Shown here: piece by piece, positions 32,308-42,474 of the stretch
Layout: each line of letters begins with the position of its first letter
Position numbering within the stretch: the first letter of the stretch is position 1
Source of the DNA: Psococerastis gibbosa
Lineage: Eukaryota; Arthropoda; Insecta; Psocodea; Psocidae
NCBI GenBank assembly: GCA_963971405.1
Contig: OZ020491.1
Span: forward strand, 23,306,855 to 23,370,854
Direction of reading: 5' to 3'
Length of the DNA: 64,000 nt
The notes under the pieces: model-generated
Told to the model about the DNA's origin: nothing
What the model saw: the letters and a program-made list of their open reading frames with translations, nothing else
Databases searched by the model: none
Translations under genes and position numbers: made by a program

Positions 32308-33234
32308 CGTTGATGGCTAGACATTTAACGATTAGTTTCTAGTGAGAGGTCTCGAAAATGTTCTATCTACGAGAGGCTACAAGCGTCGATACCCCCGGAC
32401 GGATGTGCCTGATTGAGGCGCGGGTTGAGCCGAGACGTGTCTGAAATACAAAATTAGGCCCGGTGACAATCATAGGTCCTCTCGGGTCTTTTGAACGCAT
32501 GTGCATAGCGTGAGACTAATAAGCTGTGAGTCATTGCCCTCTGCTACTTGTTTATTCTGTAATTGGTCCATTGTGAATTTGGGTACCGGTATTTTCCGAA
32601 TTAAAATTAGGGAAAAAATTAGAGAACATTTAATTATAATAATAATAATAATAATCCGTGTATTTTTCTAAATTTTTTACGCAAATACAAAGAAAGTTGA
32701 AGTGCCCCCTCATGCAAGCGGCGTGCGAGGGTAGCACTCAATACCTGTACCTAATTCACCCAAAACACTTTTACTAACTACGAGTTAAGAACTAAATTAT
32801 ACCTTCCCAACTACGTACCGTATTGTATACCTAAGAATAATTTTAAAAAAAAAGGTTTGTATATATATATATGTAAAATGCTAATGCTAAATGCTAAAAT
32901 TTAAAAAACTATTAGCTTGAAGAAAATGCTGCAAGGGCATTTAAAAGAAGAAGAAGTATGACAACAGAACACCGGTACTGTAAATTTTGGCGGACTTAAC
33001 ATGCTATCTACATATATAGCTTGATCTGTGTTGGGCGTTGGGAGATGTATCGTAACTCAACACAGGTATTAACTGCCCCAATAGCTAAATGCCATCTTGA
33101 AGATGTATTATAGACGTCATAGTGTAGTTACTATTTTTCATTAATTCATCCATCCATTCATTCATTCAGGGTAGATTTGAATGTCTAATATATATTAATG
33201 ATTTTATTCTTACAGATAGATCGATCTTGACATC
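32308..33234. other. Intergenic, no supported feature
   Basis: Includes an AAT microsatellite (32637-32655) and TA repeats near 32865. At 33025-33075 is a fragment resembling the SINE family 2 body (GTATCGTAACTCAACACAGG). Confidence 0.45.
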
Positions 33235-33535
33235 ATGACATCTATCAAACGTCTTAAAAACGCCCCGGACCCATTTCCTGAACTCGCCTCGGTCGGACGC
33301 TAACGTCTTGAGCTGGTCATTGTATTCCCTCTTGCTCCGGCGAGTTGTTCAATCCTCTCCTCGAGGGTTGTCCTCGGTCTGCCGATGGGTCTTCTTCCTT
33401 GTGGCCTTGCTTCCGCCAACCTCCGGGTGGTCCTGTTCTCGTCCATCCCTTGGACGTGGCCGATCCATTGCAGCTGCTTGTTCTCCATTCTTCTCTCTAT
33501 GAAATCCACGTCTGATGCAATGTGGGTGTAGATAT
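33235..33535 (-). mobile_element. LINE reverse-transcriptase C-terminus
   Basis: Minus strand reads MENKQLQWIGHVQGMDEN, then RRLAEARPQGRRPIGRPRTT, then LEERIEQLAGARGNTM, the standard C-terminal tail. Paralogues at 2062-2185 and 54640-54880. Confidence 0.7.
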
Positions 33536-33735
33536 TATTTCCATTGAATCTACAGTATGATAACTGTTTCAGATGTAGATATTCATATCTAAGTCTAGAT
33601 ATCTGATAGACATGAATATCTTCGCTGGCTATGTGGGTATAGAGGCGATTGAACAAGTTATGCGGATACATTCATTAAGCTGCTTGAATGAGATTAAACC
33701 GCATATTAAAAAACAGGATTTAAGGTTTAAGTTGC

Positions 33736-34080
33736 TCCAGCATTTCTGCTTTAAGCGACCCTGTCAGCCTGGCGGGGGGAGTGAGTCAGATTATTAACCG
33801 GAGGCACCCTAAGGGCAGACTCCCTCACCTCGGGGGGAAGGGGAGTTGACTAACAGGGCGGACCTCCTGATTATAGTGGATTCCGAACCACTAGTGGGAA
33901 CATAGTAAAGTCACACGATTAATTCGGAGGTGGCCAGGACTCGACACGCACTCAGACAGACTGGTATAGTCTCAGCGCGTTATCATGTCCCATCATGTTC
34001 CCCTGTCAACGCTGTGCACACTATCACCGCAGTTTGAAACATGCTCAGCTGTATTGGATTCAACATTGTAAGGCCGTTGG
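33736..34080 (+). repeat. 350-bp interspersed repeat, near-full copy
   Basis: Lacks only the first ten or so bases; ends GGCCGTTGG at 34080. All landmarks present. Confidence 0.65.
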
Positions 34081-34464
34081 CGTTGGTTTAAGGTTTAAGT
34101 GGAAAAGGTATGAAGGGTTAAACCCCTTAACCCGAGAGCGGCCCTGCTATTACTGCAGCCAGTCCTCCCACGAGAAGACCAAGAGAACGTGTCTGCCATA
34201 AAGTACGACAGCCTTGCCCATTGACATATCCTGCAACTCATGATGAATGGTCGGCTACCTGTCGTCAAGGTCGCACGCTGAATGACTGATTGACGGGAAT
34301 CAATCAATAAATTTTAGTGCCTATTTAGAATTTAGTAACGGTGAAGACATATTTAATTAATTGCGCCTCAAGTCTTCACGCATAAAAATATCGTTAGGCT
34401 TACTACGAGGAAAAAGTCACCAAAACGACCGTCGATTATTGGTGCCTCTAACAGCGCTCTCAAT
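34081..34464. other. Unrecognised, possible LINE 3' end
   Basis: Plus frame reads RERPCYYCSQSSHEKTKRTC, a Cys-x2-Cys...His...Cys pattern. It is followed by ACGGGAATCAATCAATAAA, which looks like a LINE 3' tail. Not assigned. Confidence 0.3.
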
Positions 34465-34612
34465 CAGGGCTGTAGCCAGAATGTTTTGTTCGGGGGGTCC
34501 ATCTGACGTCACCGGAGGTAAGCTAACCTCAATATATTTAAAGCTCCATTCTATCTTGTGTACGCGGAAAATATTACGGGGGGGGGGGGGATATCAGGAC
34601 CCCCTGAATCCC
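34465..34612. mobile_element. hAT-like G/C-tract MITE relic
   Basis: Starts CAGGGCTGTAGCCAGAATG; the interior TGACGTCACCGGAGGTAAGC and CTCCATTCTATCTTGTGTA match 8755-8914 inverted. Right end eroded. Confidence 0.45.
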
Positions 34613-34724
34613 TCTTTGTCTACCAATGATCTCATATATGGTATGGAGGGGTGGACGTTGACCCGAGCGCCATGGAAAACATACTCATAATCAATGCATT
34701 TGAAATGTGGAACGACTGCTGCGA

Positions 34725-35292
34725 GTATATTGGAGCTATCCGTGTCCGTAATGCCGATGTCCCCAAGCGAATGGATACAGAAGCGAGTTACTGATGACGG
34801 TTAAGAAACGGAAACTAAATTATTTTAGCAATGTGATAAGGAACGAAAAATGTCACCTTCTGCGTTTTATAACCCAAGAGAAGATGGAAGGAGTGAGGAC
34901 TCCTGGCAGAAGAACATCCAAAATTTAGGCTAATACACTAGATTCGCCAAGATCTGATGTGGTTTCGCTCTTCATGTGTGAATGACTGTGTGAATGAGTA
35001 AAATTTTTTTGTGTATTTGCAACTGTTTTTGTATTTACAGCATTGTAACACTAATTAACTAGCCCTCTAGTTGAGTGTAAGAAAGGGCCCGAAGGCCCGA
35101 ACTCCGCTAGGGGAGCCTAGTGCAATAAAGAAACAATTATTATTATTATTATCATCCTGGTTGAAAAACCTAAAGCTGCTGTGGTTTGGCAAGAACACTA
35201 CTTCCCTATTCAGAGCAGCTGTCTCCGAGGTCCAAATTACCATGATGGAATGTCAATCTTCGCTAGAAGAGGCATCCAAAAGAAGAAGAAGG
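34725..35292 (+). mobile_element. RTE-type LINE tail split by a SINE
   Basis: Left part 34725-34919 (CGAATGGATACAGAAGCGAG ... GAAGAACATCC) and right part 35153-35292 (CATCCTGGTTGAAAAACC ... AGAAGAGG) join into one LINE tail once the inserted 233 bp are removed. Confidence 0.75.
34920..35152 (+). mobile_element. SINE with hybrid structure, TSD CATCC
   Basis: Flanked by CATCC (34915-34919, 35153-35157), ends in an ATT repeat. Its 3' half (TAGTTGAGTGTAAGAAAGGG, AACTCCGCTAG) matches SINE family 1, but its 5' half has no tRNA-like A/B boxes and is unrelated. Confidence 0.65.
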
Positions 35293-35297
35293 TTAAC

Positions 35298-35467
35298 TTC
35301 GATGGCATAGTGGTAGCTTGTTCGTACTTGTGCGAGTCTCTACACACCATGCGATCGGAAACCTGTCGTAACTCAACACAGGTATTACCTACAGCTGAAG
35401 AGGTTATTCGGATACATTCATTGATTTGTTTGCATGCGAATATTCTTAAATTAAAAATAAATAAAAA
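35298..35467 (+). mobile_element. SINE family 2
   Basis: Starts CTTCGATGGCATAGTGGTAG, B-box-like GCGATCGGAAACCTG, body GAAGAGGTTATTCGGATACA, A-rich end. Confidence 0.65.
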
Positions 35468-35483
35468 CTACGCCAGCCGATTC

Positions 35484-35694
35484 AATAAATAAATAAATAT
35501 TGACTTTTTTTGTTCTATTACTAAGCCAACCTGGCGGAGTTAGGGCTATAAAGCCTTCTCTTATACTCAACTAGGAAAGCCCGCCTGCTTTACATGTCCT
35601 CCGAAGCATGGCCAGAAAATGTAGCTAGTGTAGTACTCGAACCAACAACCTTTCGGGTGAAAGTTAGAGTCTGTGCCACTAATCTACATGTCTT
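35484..35694 (-). mobile_element. SINE family 1
   Basis: Minus copy just after the family 2 copy: TAAATAAATA tail at 35484, B box complement GGTACTCGAACCAACAACC region near 35640, head end ATGTC at 35694. Confidence 0.65.
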
Positions 35695-36149
35695 GATATT
35701 AAATATTAAAAATATTACCAAGATAAGAGTCACTTAAACGATAGTCTAAGTATCCGTAGTCGGATCGGGTCAAAGGTGCAACTGAAATGAAACGTGGATT
35801 TCAAAGGTACGATATTCAAATCGCTTCAAAGAAAAATTGAAGTAATTAATAAAAATGTCAACACCTGAATAAAACTCATTTGTCTGGAGCACACAAGAGC
35901 TCCATAAATTTAAGTTTAAGCATAAATCAAGTCTACCACAAAAAGATAAAGGTTTCGATGTAACAATAATGAATAAATAAAACATGCGTGGGCAATCTTT
36001 TATCACAGTGAAATAAATCTCTAGACAGAAAAGGAAGCATGGTCTAACAATATTATGTTATAGCATCGCGAAATGGGCATAACTCGAGTTAGGAACATTT
36101 TATGGGCATATTTCTGTATTCATGAAGATTCAGTGGTAAATGTAATGTC
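35695..36149. other. Intergenic, no supported feature
   Basis: AT-rich, nothing recognised. Confidence 0.5.
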
Positions 36150-36835
36150 TGGTGTAATGACGCATTGGACAACTTAGGATTTCATACTGACTAATATGGT
36201 ACTAACATTGGCAAGGCTACCACCCAATATAGGGAATAGGGATTTTCGAAGAAATTGTTAAGTAGCATAAGCCGGCTATTCCATTTGTCAATATTCCGTC
36301 AATAATTGATGAGATTTTTTCTTTACTCTATTTCATTGTCCATTTTAACTTCCGCATGTTAAAATTGATCAATAATCATAGAGTTCAATCATCGCTTTGC
36401 AAACAATAACAAACTAAAATTAAACAATGGCGTCGTCTAGATATGATAAATAATTGTAGGTAATCAATTTCTTGGGAACAAACTAATTATTTCATAATTT
36501 AAATCATAAAATGTCTTGTTGATTATATAATTAAAAGAAAAAGAAAAAAATTGAAAACAAAAATGATCAATTATTGAAGACAAGTGGAATGAGGAGTAAA
36601 AATATAAATGCAACATTGATGATTTTCCGTCAATTAAAACATTATTAAAATTGAAGAAAAATTGACAAGTGGAATAACCGCCTAGCTCGAGTTAAATCTG
36701 ATGTCTAGTGTTGGAGCGCATAGGGCAATTTAGGATTTCGTACTGACTAATATGGTAATAACATTGGCGAGGCTACCACCCAATAAGGGGATAGGGATTT
36801 TCGAAGAAATTGCTGAGTAGCATAAAAAAGGCGAC
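36150..36835. repeat. Local direct duplication flanking a MITE
   Basis: A segment with GGATTTCATACTGACTAATA and GGCTACCACCCAATA (36177-36270) recurs at 36729-36826 with about 90% identity by eye. The copies flank the MITE at 36271-36682. Confidence 0.65.
36271..36682. mobile_element. Harbinger-like MITE
   Basis: Ends GCCGGCTATTCCATTTGTC and GACAAGTGGAATAACCGCC, flanks TAA/TAG. The core carries TTGATCAATAATCATAGAG and AACAATGGCGTCGTC. Confidence 0.65.
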
Positions 36836-36844
36836 GCGTTGCCA

Positions 36845-36925
36845 GCTAGACTTCTATCGAAGATTGGCGATCATCATAGCAATTGTAACATGATACCGTA
36901 CTTTGGACAAAAGGAAGTCAAGTAT
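36845..36925 (-). mobile_element. RTE-type LINE tail, short inverted fragment
   Basis: CTTCTATCGAAGATTGGCGA is the complement of the family's 3' end; upstream TGGACAAAAGGAAGTCAAG matches the block before it. Confidence 0.5.
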
Positions 36926-37420
36926 GCCCAGCAGTCGCGTGTTACCACTTCTGCAGCCCGGTTATGGCAATTTTAATACCGAGGTTAATATAATACCATG
37001 TCACGTGATTGTATTAACTCAATTTTTTAAAATAAATGAACAGTAAATTTCAGAATTTTTTAAATTGTGATGTTGGCAATACTGAAGAACTGAACTGACG
37101 CAACGCTGCCGTAGCAAATATAAATAGCAAATATAAACACATATCGATCTATAAGTAAACAAGTTTTATTTTTAATTAATGTATTAAGAAAGATAAATAA
37201 TTTGTCTAAATTTGTCTAATACCGAGGTTAATATAATACCATGTCACATGATGGTGTTAATTCAATTGTTTAAAATAAATGTCTGAGTCCCGCACCTAAA
37301 AATAATAAAAATATATATAAATAAATAAACACATATCTATCTATAAATAAACCAGTTCTATTCTTAATTAATATACTAAGAAAGATAAATAATTAGTCTA
37401 AATCTAAGGCAGAAACATTA

Positions 37421-37883
37421 AGGCGGGTATTCCACATACGTACATCGTCAATGAAAATTATGAAATTGAAGGACTTTTCAATTTTACTCTATGCCATTGT
37501 TAAAATTGATCAATGATCAATTGATCATAGAGTAAAATATTAGAATATTAGAAGTTCTTTGGTAAAATCACAAACAAACAAACTAAAATTAAAAAATGGC
37601 GTCATGGGATTTGACAAGTACAACTATTTTAATTGATTTCTTTAAAAAGAACGCATTTCTGTGTAAAAATTATAATAATGACTAAACAATAAGGCGACGA
37701 AGAAAACAAATACAATTTCAAGACACAAATGCAAACAAATTTCAAAAATTTGGCGCATACGTTTCAATAGAAAATTGTCAATTTTTGAAAAAAACATGTG
37801 GAATGGCCGCCATCAATGAAAAATTGAAATGTCCTTCAATTTCATAATTTTCATTGACGATGTACGTATGTGGAATACCCGCC
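37421..37883. mobile_element. Harbinger-like MITE, TAA TSD, nested
   Basis: Ends GGCGGGTATTCCACATACG and perfect complement, TAA on both sides. Unique arms (CATCGTCAATGAAAATTATG) joined to the shared core. Confidence 0.8.
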
Positions 37884-38067
37884 TAAGAAACTCAGCAAAA
37901 ATGTAGCCGAAGATCCTTCCATTGTTTTAATAGACACAATTTGAATTTTCCGCGGTTAGCACTCTTGCGATATTACCAACATAAAAAATTAAAAACTTTT
38001 GAAATTTACAGTTAATTTATTTTAAACAATTTAATTAATACCATCACGCGACATGGTATTATATTAA

Positions 38068-38447
38068 GAGTGTACAGCTAAAAGTGGCAGCCCGAAATTT
38101 AATATTTTTTATTTTTTATTTAATTAACTAAGCATGTTATTAAAGATTTGGCTCATCAAAGTTGTAGAAGACTACTTCATGCATCATATAATAAGGTATT
38201 TTTAGTTTTCGAAATCGTAGTTTTTTTATAAAATCGATAAATACGTGAAAAGTTATTGTTTATACAATATTTGCGCATGTTTCTGAAAAAACTACAATTT
38301 CGAAAATTAAAAATATTTTATAATATGATGCATGAAGTAGTCTTCTACGACTTTGATTTGATGATCCAAATCTTTTATAACATGTTTAGTTAATTAAATA
38401 AAAAGTATTAAATCTCGGGTTGCCAATTTCCTACGGGCGGTTTACTC
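38068..38447. mobile_element. TTAA-flanked foldback element, nested
   Basis: Flanked by TTAA on both sides (38064-38067, 38448-38451). Arms pair over about 180 bp (e.g. TATGATGCATGAAGTAGTCT with its complement). TTAA duplication is characteristic of piggyBac; the terminal GAGTGTACAG does not confirm it. Confidence 0.6.
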
Positions 38448-38486
38448 TTAATCCCGGTATTAAAATAAAACCACCATGATCGAGCT

Positions 38487-38853
38487 GCTGGGGAAAGCAC
38501 CCATTTGGGGATGGATGGAGAAAAAAAAATTCCTATAATGACGAGTCTCGAATCGCGATCTTCAGTTTCATAATCTAGTTCTCTTCCTACAGGGCTATCC
38601 CGGCTTATTCTTCAACCAACATGACTCGTAAATGAACTCCTAACCTTGCCCAGCAATATATAGAGAAAGTGGGCTTCATCATTGATGCATGTCAGCATGC
38701 TGTCAACTAGCATATGCTCAACAATGAATGAAGCCCAAATAAGAGTTTAACCCAGCCCCCGAACCGTTTACAAGGCCAAACCAGAGACGATTGGCAGCTC
38801 TCGTGCTCTCCTGTACTCGTGGTTCTCAACTTGTGATTTGTTTTGTTTGATTT
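38487..38853. other. Intergenic, no supported feature
   Basis: At 38540-38600 the complement contains GCGATTCGAGACTCG, resembling a tRNA B box; no full tRNA fold. Confidence 0.4.
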
Positions 38854-39203
38854 CCAACGCCTGCTTTTAGCATTTCTGCTTTAAGCAACCCTGTCAGCCT
38901 GGCGGGGGGAGTGAGACCATTTAATAACTTGAGGCCCCCTAAGGGCAGACTCCTTCACCTCGGGGAGAAGGGGAGTTGACTGACAGGGTGGATCTCCTGA
39001 TTATAGTGGATTCCGAACCACTTGGGGAACATGGCAGTCACACGATTAGTTCGGAGGGGACCAGGACTCGACACGCGCTTAGATTGCCTAAGCACGTTAT
39101 CATGCCCCACCATGTTCCGCTGCTAACGCTGTGCACACTACCAAGTTTGCCGCAGTTTGCAACAGGCTCTGTTTTGATTGATTTAACATGGTATGGCCGT
39201 TGG
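38854..39203 (+). repeat. 350-bp interspersed repeat, full copy
   Basis: CCAACGCCTGCTTTTAGC to GGCCGTTGG; all family landmarks present. Confidence 0.7.
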
Positions 39204-39760
39204 CAACTTTTGAGCTATATGCTACATGCTACAATATTAAAGCATTACAGCCTTATTAGCAGGCTTACCATACGTCCGGACTTACTCCGGATTGTGCTGA
39301 CTATAAAAAAGCGTCCGGAGAAGTGTCCGGATGTACCATTTGTCCAGTGGGAATGAACTATGGTGGTTATTGATTAAAACAAAAATAGAACATAACACAG
39401 CGTGATTTCTGTGGTACTACTAGTAGTTTCCTTGCTGCTGCATCACACTACGTCACATATGCAACTAATTCGGGCGCGAAATTCAAATGGTCCTCGCGCA
39501 CATGATAATAATAATAATAATTATAATTGACCATCCGGAGCTATGGTTTGCCACGAAAATAAAATGCGAAGAACAAAAAAGCGACAGAAAAAATTAATTT
39601 CGATTTGATATCATGTGAGCTCTTAATGTAAGTCCATTTTCTAGGATATCCAATCAGTTAAGACAACTAGAGGTAGGTTATAAAATAACAATAGTTTTAA
39701 GTATATTCCGTGAGTGTCCAGCCAGAGTTGACCTATGTCAGCTCAACTTTCTAAAAACTA
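39204..39760. other. Unclassified region with CGTCCGG-rich block
   Basis: CTTACCATACGTCCGGAC, GCGTCCGGAG and GTGTCCGGATG occur within 75 bp (39258-39335), and CATCCGGAGCTATGGT at 39532 is a partial complement. Likely the ends of a short DNA transposon of about 290 bp. Confidence 0.35.
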
Positions 39761-39922
39761 CTTCGATGACAAGGTGGTAGCGTGCTTGTACTTGTGCGAG
39801 TCTCTACACGCCATGCGATCGGAGACGTGCCGTAACTCAACACGGGTACTAACCTATAGAAGCGACTGAAGAGGTCCATTGGATACATTCATTAAATTGA
39901 TTGTACTAGATTAACCTTTAAA
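39761..39922 (+). mobile_element. SINE family 2
   Basis: CTTCGATGACAAGGTGGTAG head, GCGATCGGAGACGTG B-box region, GAAGAGGTCCATTGGATAC body, short A tail running directly into repeat copy F. Confidence 0.7.
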
Positions 39923-39924
39923 AA

Positions 39925-40675
39925 GAACCAGTCCGAGTTTACTCGAACATGCTTTCCAATTTATCAAGTAGTAGCTAGAGAAAATGAGTAATTTCATGGT
40001 AAATAATTTTCCTATAGTTAAATTTCGGGCATCTCGGAGGGGGGGGGGGGGGTTTGTCCACCTGACATCACTGGAGGTGAGGTAAATTCTAGATAGGTCA
40101 GACCAACAAATTACAACACAGCAATAATGGCAGGGCACGCAATGCATTTGAACGTGAATTTTCTATCATTTTTTCATGCAAAAACATTTTTTTTGCACAA
40201 AACCAAATCGTTTTTTGGGAAAGCAATCTGTCCGGTTTCGTTACTCAATTTAACACCTAAAACATGCCTGAAGGTAGAAATCATCGATGGAAAGGTTTCA
40301 TAGAAAAATTATTTTTTAGTCATTTTTCATTAAAATTTAGTAATTTTTATTTTTTTACCCCAGAAGCAAACTATCAAGGGGCAAGCGACCCCCCGCATTT
40401 TGTCAGCATTAATAACGACTACAATATATGTGAATTTAAAAGAAATCGTTGGAGCCGTTTTGGATTAATAATTTTTTAGACTTTTTTTGGAGTTTTTTGA
40501 AAATAACCCCCCCCCCCAAATTGAGATGGCCCGAAATAAAAAAAATTGTCTCGAGGTATGATTTTTGTGAACCTACATGCCGGATTTCATCAAAATCGAC
40601 CAAGTAGTTTGCCCGGAAATCGACGCACAGACAGACAGACAGAGCGACAGACAGAGCGACAGAGCGATAGACAGA
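39925..40675 (+). mobile_element. 860-bp interspersed repeat, copy F (3' end lost at CAGA tract)
   Basis: Full left end GAACCAGTCCGAGTTTACTC and body, ending within a long CAGA/CGACAGAG tract where it joins copy G. Confidence 0.75.
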
Positions 40676-41195
40676 GAAGATAGAAATCATCAATAGAAAG
40701 GTTCCGCAAAAAAAGTATATTTAGTCATTTTTCTTTAAAATTTAGTTCATTTTATTTTTTACCCCCAGAAGCAAACCATCAAGGGGCAAGCGACCCCTCG
40801 CATTTTATCAACATTAATAACGACTACAATATATGTGAATTTAAAATAAATCGTTGGAGCCGTTTTTGAGAAATATTTTTTTAAACTTTTTTTTGGAGTT
40901 TTTGAGAATAAACCCCCCCCCCCCCAATAGCCCAAAGTAAAAAAATACTCCCGAGGTATGATTTTTGTGAACTTACATGCTAAATTTCATCAAAATCGAC
41001 CGGGTAGTTTACCCGGAAATCGATGAACAGACAGACAGACAGAGCGACAGACAGACAGAGCTACAGACAGACATTTCGTAAAAACCACTTTTTTTGGTTC
41101 CTGGGACGTCAAAACGTGTACATCCGTTGAAATCTCGGAATCGAAAATTTGAACCATCACAAAGCTTTCCTTATACTACGTATAAATTGGAAAGC
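40676..41195 (+). mobile_element. 860-bp interspersed repeat, copy G (5'-truncated)
   Basis: Nearly identical over 500 bp to the right part of copy C (24810-25335), including the C-tract and CAGA blocks. The junction with F lies at the microsatellite. Confidence 0.8.
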
Positions 41196-41239
41196 AATAA
41201 TAATAATAACTACCGTAAACCAAGTTCTCTTATTACAAT

Positions 41240-41397
41240 CAATGGCGGATCAACGGGGGTTGGGCCTAAATAAATAAATTCATAAGGTAGTAAAAAAAAT
41301 TGAATAAAACTAAACTTTTCAACAAATAAAATTACTTTTTAAACGTAAATTTAACTTGTGACCCACCCCCCTAAATTTCCCACTGGATCCGCTCATG
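41240..41397. mobile_element. hAT-like MITE with perfect 8-bp TSD
   Basis: Ends CAATGGCGGATCAACGG and CACTGGATCCGCTCATG, flanked by ATTACAAT on both sides. Confidence 0.8.
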
Positions 41398-41781
41398 ATT
41401 ACAATCCTTGGGCCCACTGTATTGCAGGATACCTGAAGGCCTCCAGTTAAGCCTTGGTCAAGATCCTTGCAAGGCTGGTGGTTTAGTCGTGGGGGAACCA
41501 GGTTGGCCTGTCCACTTGCTAACGTTCGTGCAAATGTTAAGATTTCAGCAAAGGGCAGGGTGTGTGGGCTATAGGCGATTAAGATAAAAAATTGGCAGAT
41601 AATTGTAAATCACCTTTTACTTATTGTACAGCAATAGCCACCATTTCAAAAAGAAGAGGCAAATGGATGGGACATATTTTGAGACACGAAGGGCTCCTCA
41701 AGAACATCATTGAGGGTATGGTTGAAGGCACCAACTCAAGAGGACGACAGAGGAAGGAATACCTAGAGGATGTCATGAAGG

Positions 41782-42196
41782 CAGGGACGCCGACTTGGGG
41801 GGGGGGGGCACGGTCCATCTTGCCCCCGCAGACTAGTTTCTGGGGGGGGCAGCGTCCCCCAGAAGCAAAGAACCCTTAGTGCAGTTCATTTGTTTGTCTC
41901 CCTTAATATTTCAAACATAACATTAAGATAAAAATAAATCACATAATTTGGCATTTGCACCGCACCAACTTTTAGAAACTTTTCCGCGCCAATTTTGTTC
42001 GTTTCGCCAACTTTCGAATGATTTTTGTTATAAAGGCTTTAGTAAATAATTTTATAGAAAGAGCGAGTGTACGTCAGTCAATGCTTTCTGCATTATAGTT
42101 ATTTTAAGTAACCATTTACTAATGCATTTTCCTTTCCAGAGTACCGTACCGAATTCTTGCCCCCCCCCCCAGAATTTTTAAAACTCGGCGTCCCTG
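41782..42196. mobile_element. hAT-like MITE with perfect 8-bp TSD in LINE tail
   Basis: Ends CAGGGACGCCGACTTGG and AAAACTCGGCGTCCCTG, flanked by CATGAAGG on both sides (41774-41781, 42197-42204). 415 bp with G- and C-tracts. Confidence 0.88.
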
Positions 42197-42219
42197 CATG
42201 AAGGACCTAGGGTGCGTCG

Positions 42220-42382
42220 CCAAGGCCGTAGCCAAGGGGTGGTTCATGGGGGTTCAAACCCCCCCCCCCCCCGAAATGAAATGGCTTTATACTAGATAGA
42301 ATCGGGTTTTGAGAGGAAAAATAAAAACCACTATGTAATATCCAATGAAATTTTTAAACCCCCCCCCCCCCCCCCCGGCATT
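42220..42382. mobile_element. hAT-like G/C-tract MITE in LINE tail
   Basis: CCAAGGCCGTAGCCAAGG at the left; the interior matches 1388-1558 inverted; the right end is shortened. Flanks GTGCGTCG/GTGCGTCA (7 of 8). Confidence 0.7.
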
Positions 42383-42474
42383 GTGCGTCACCTATAAAGG
42401 ACTGAAAAGGACCGCACAAAACAGACAAGAGTGCAGGGGAAGAATACAAAATTTGCTGAAAACCAATCTATAGA

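Larger units (their letters stand above)
36955..38486. mobile_element. Large foldback element with two nested insertions
   Basis: Arms start AGCCCGGTTATGGCAATTTT and end with the complement AACCACCATGATCGAGCT. Relative of 7046-7555. The left arm is internally duplicated (GAGGTTAATATAATACCATG at about 36981 and 37223). It is interrupted at 37421-37883 and 38068-38447. Confidence 0.65.
41592..42474 (+). mobile_element. LINE C-terminal tail split by two MITEs
   Basis: Coding pieces 41592-41781, 42197-42219 and 42383-42474 read continuously in one frame once the two MITEs and one TSD copy of each are removed. They read WMGHILRHEGLLKNIIEG, then SRGRQRKEYLEDVMK, then DLGC, then YKGLKRTAQNR, then a stop. 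This is the C-terminal RT tail of an RTE-like LINE. Confidence 0.8.
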
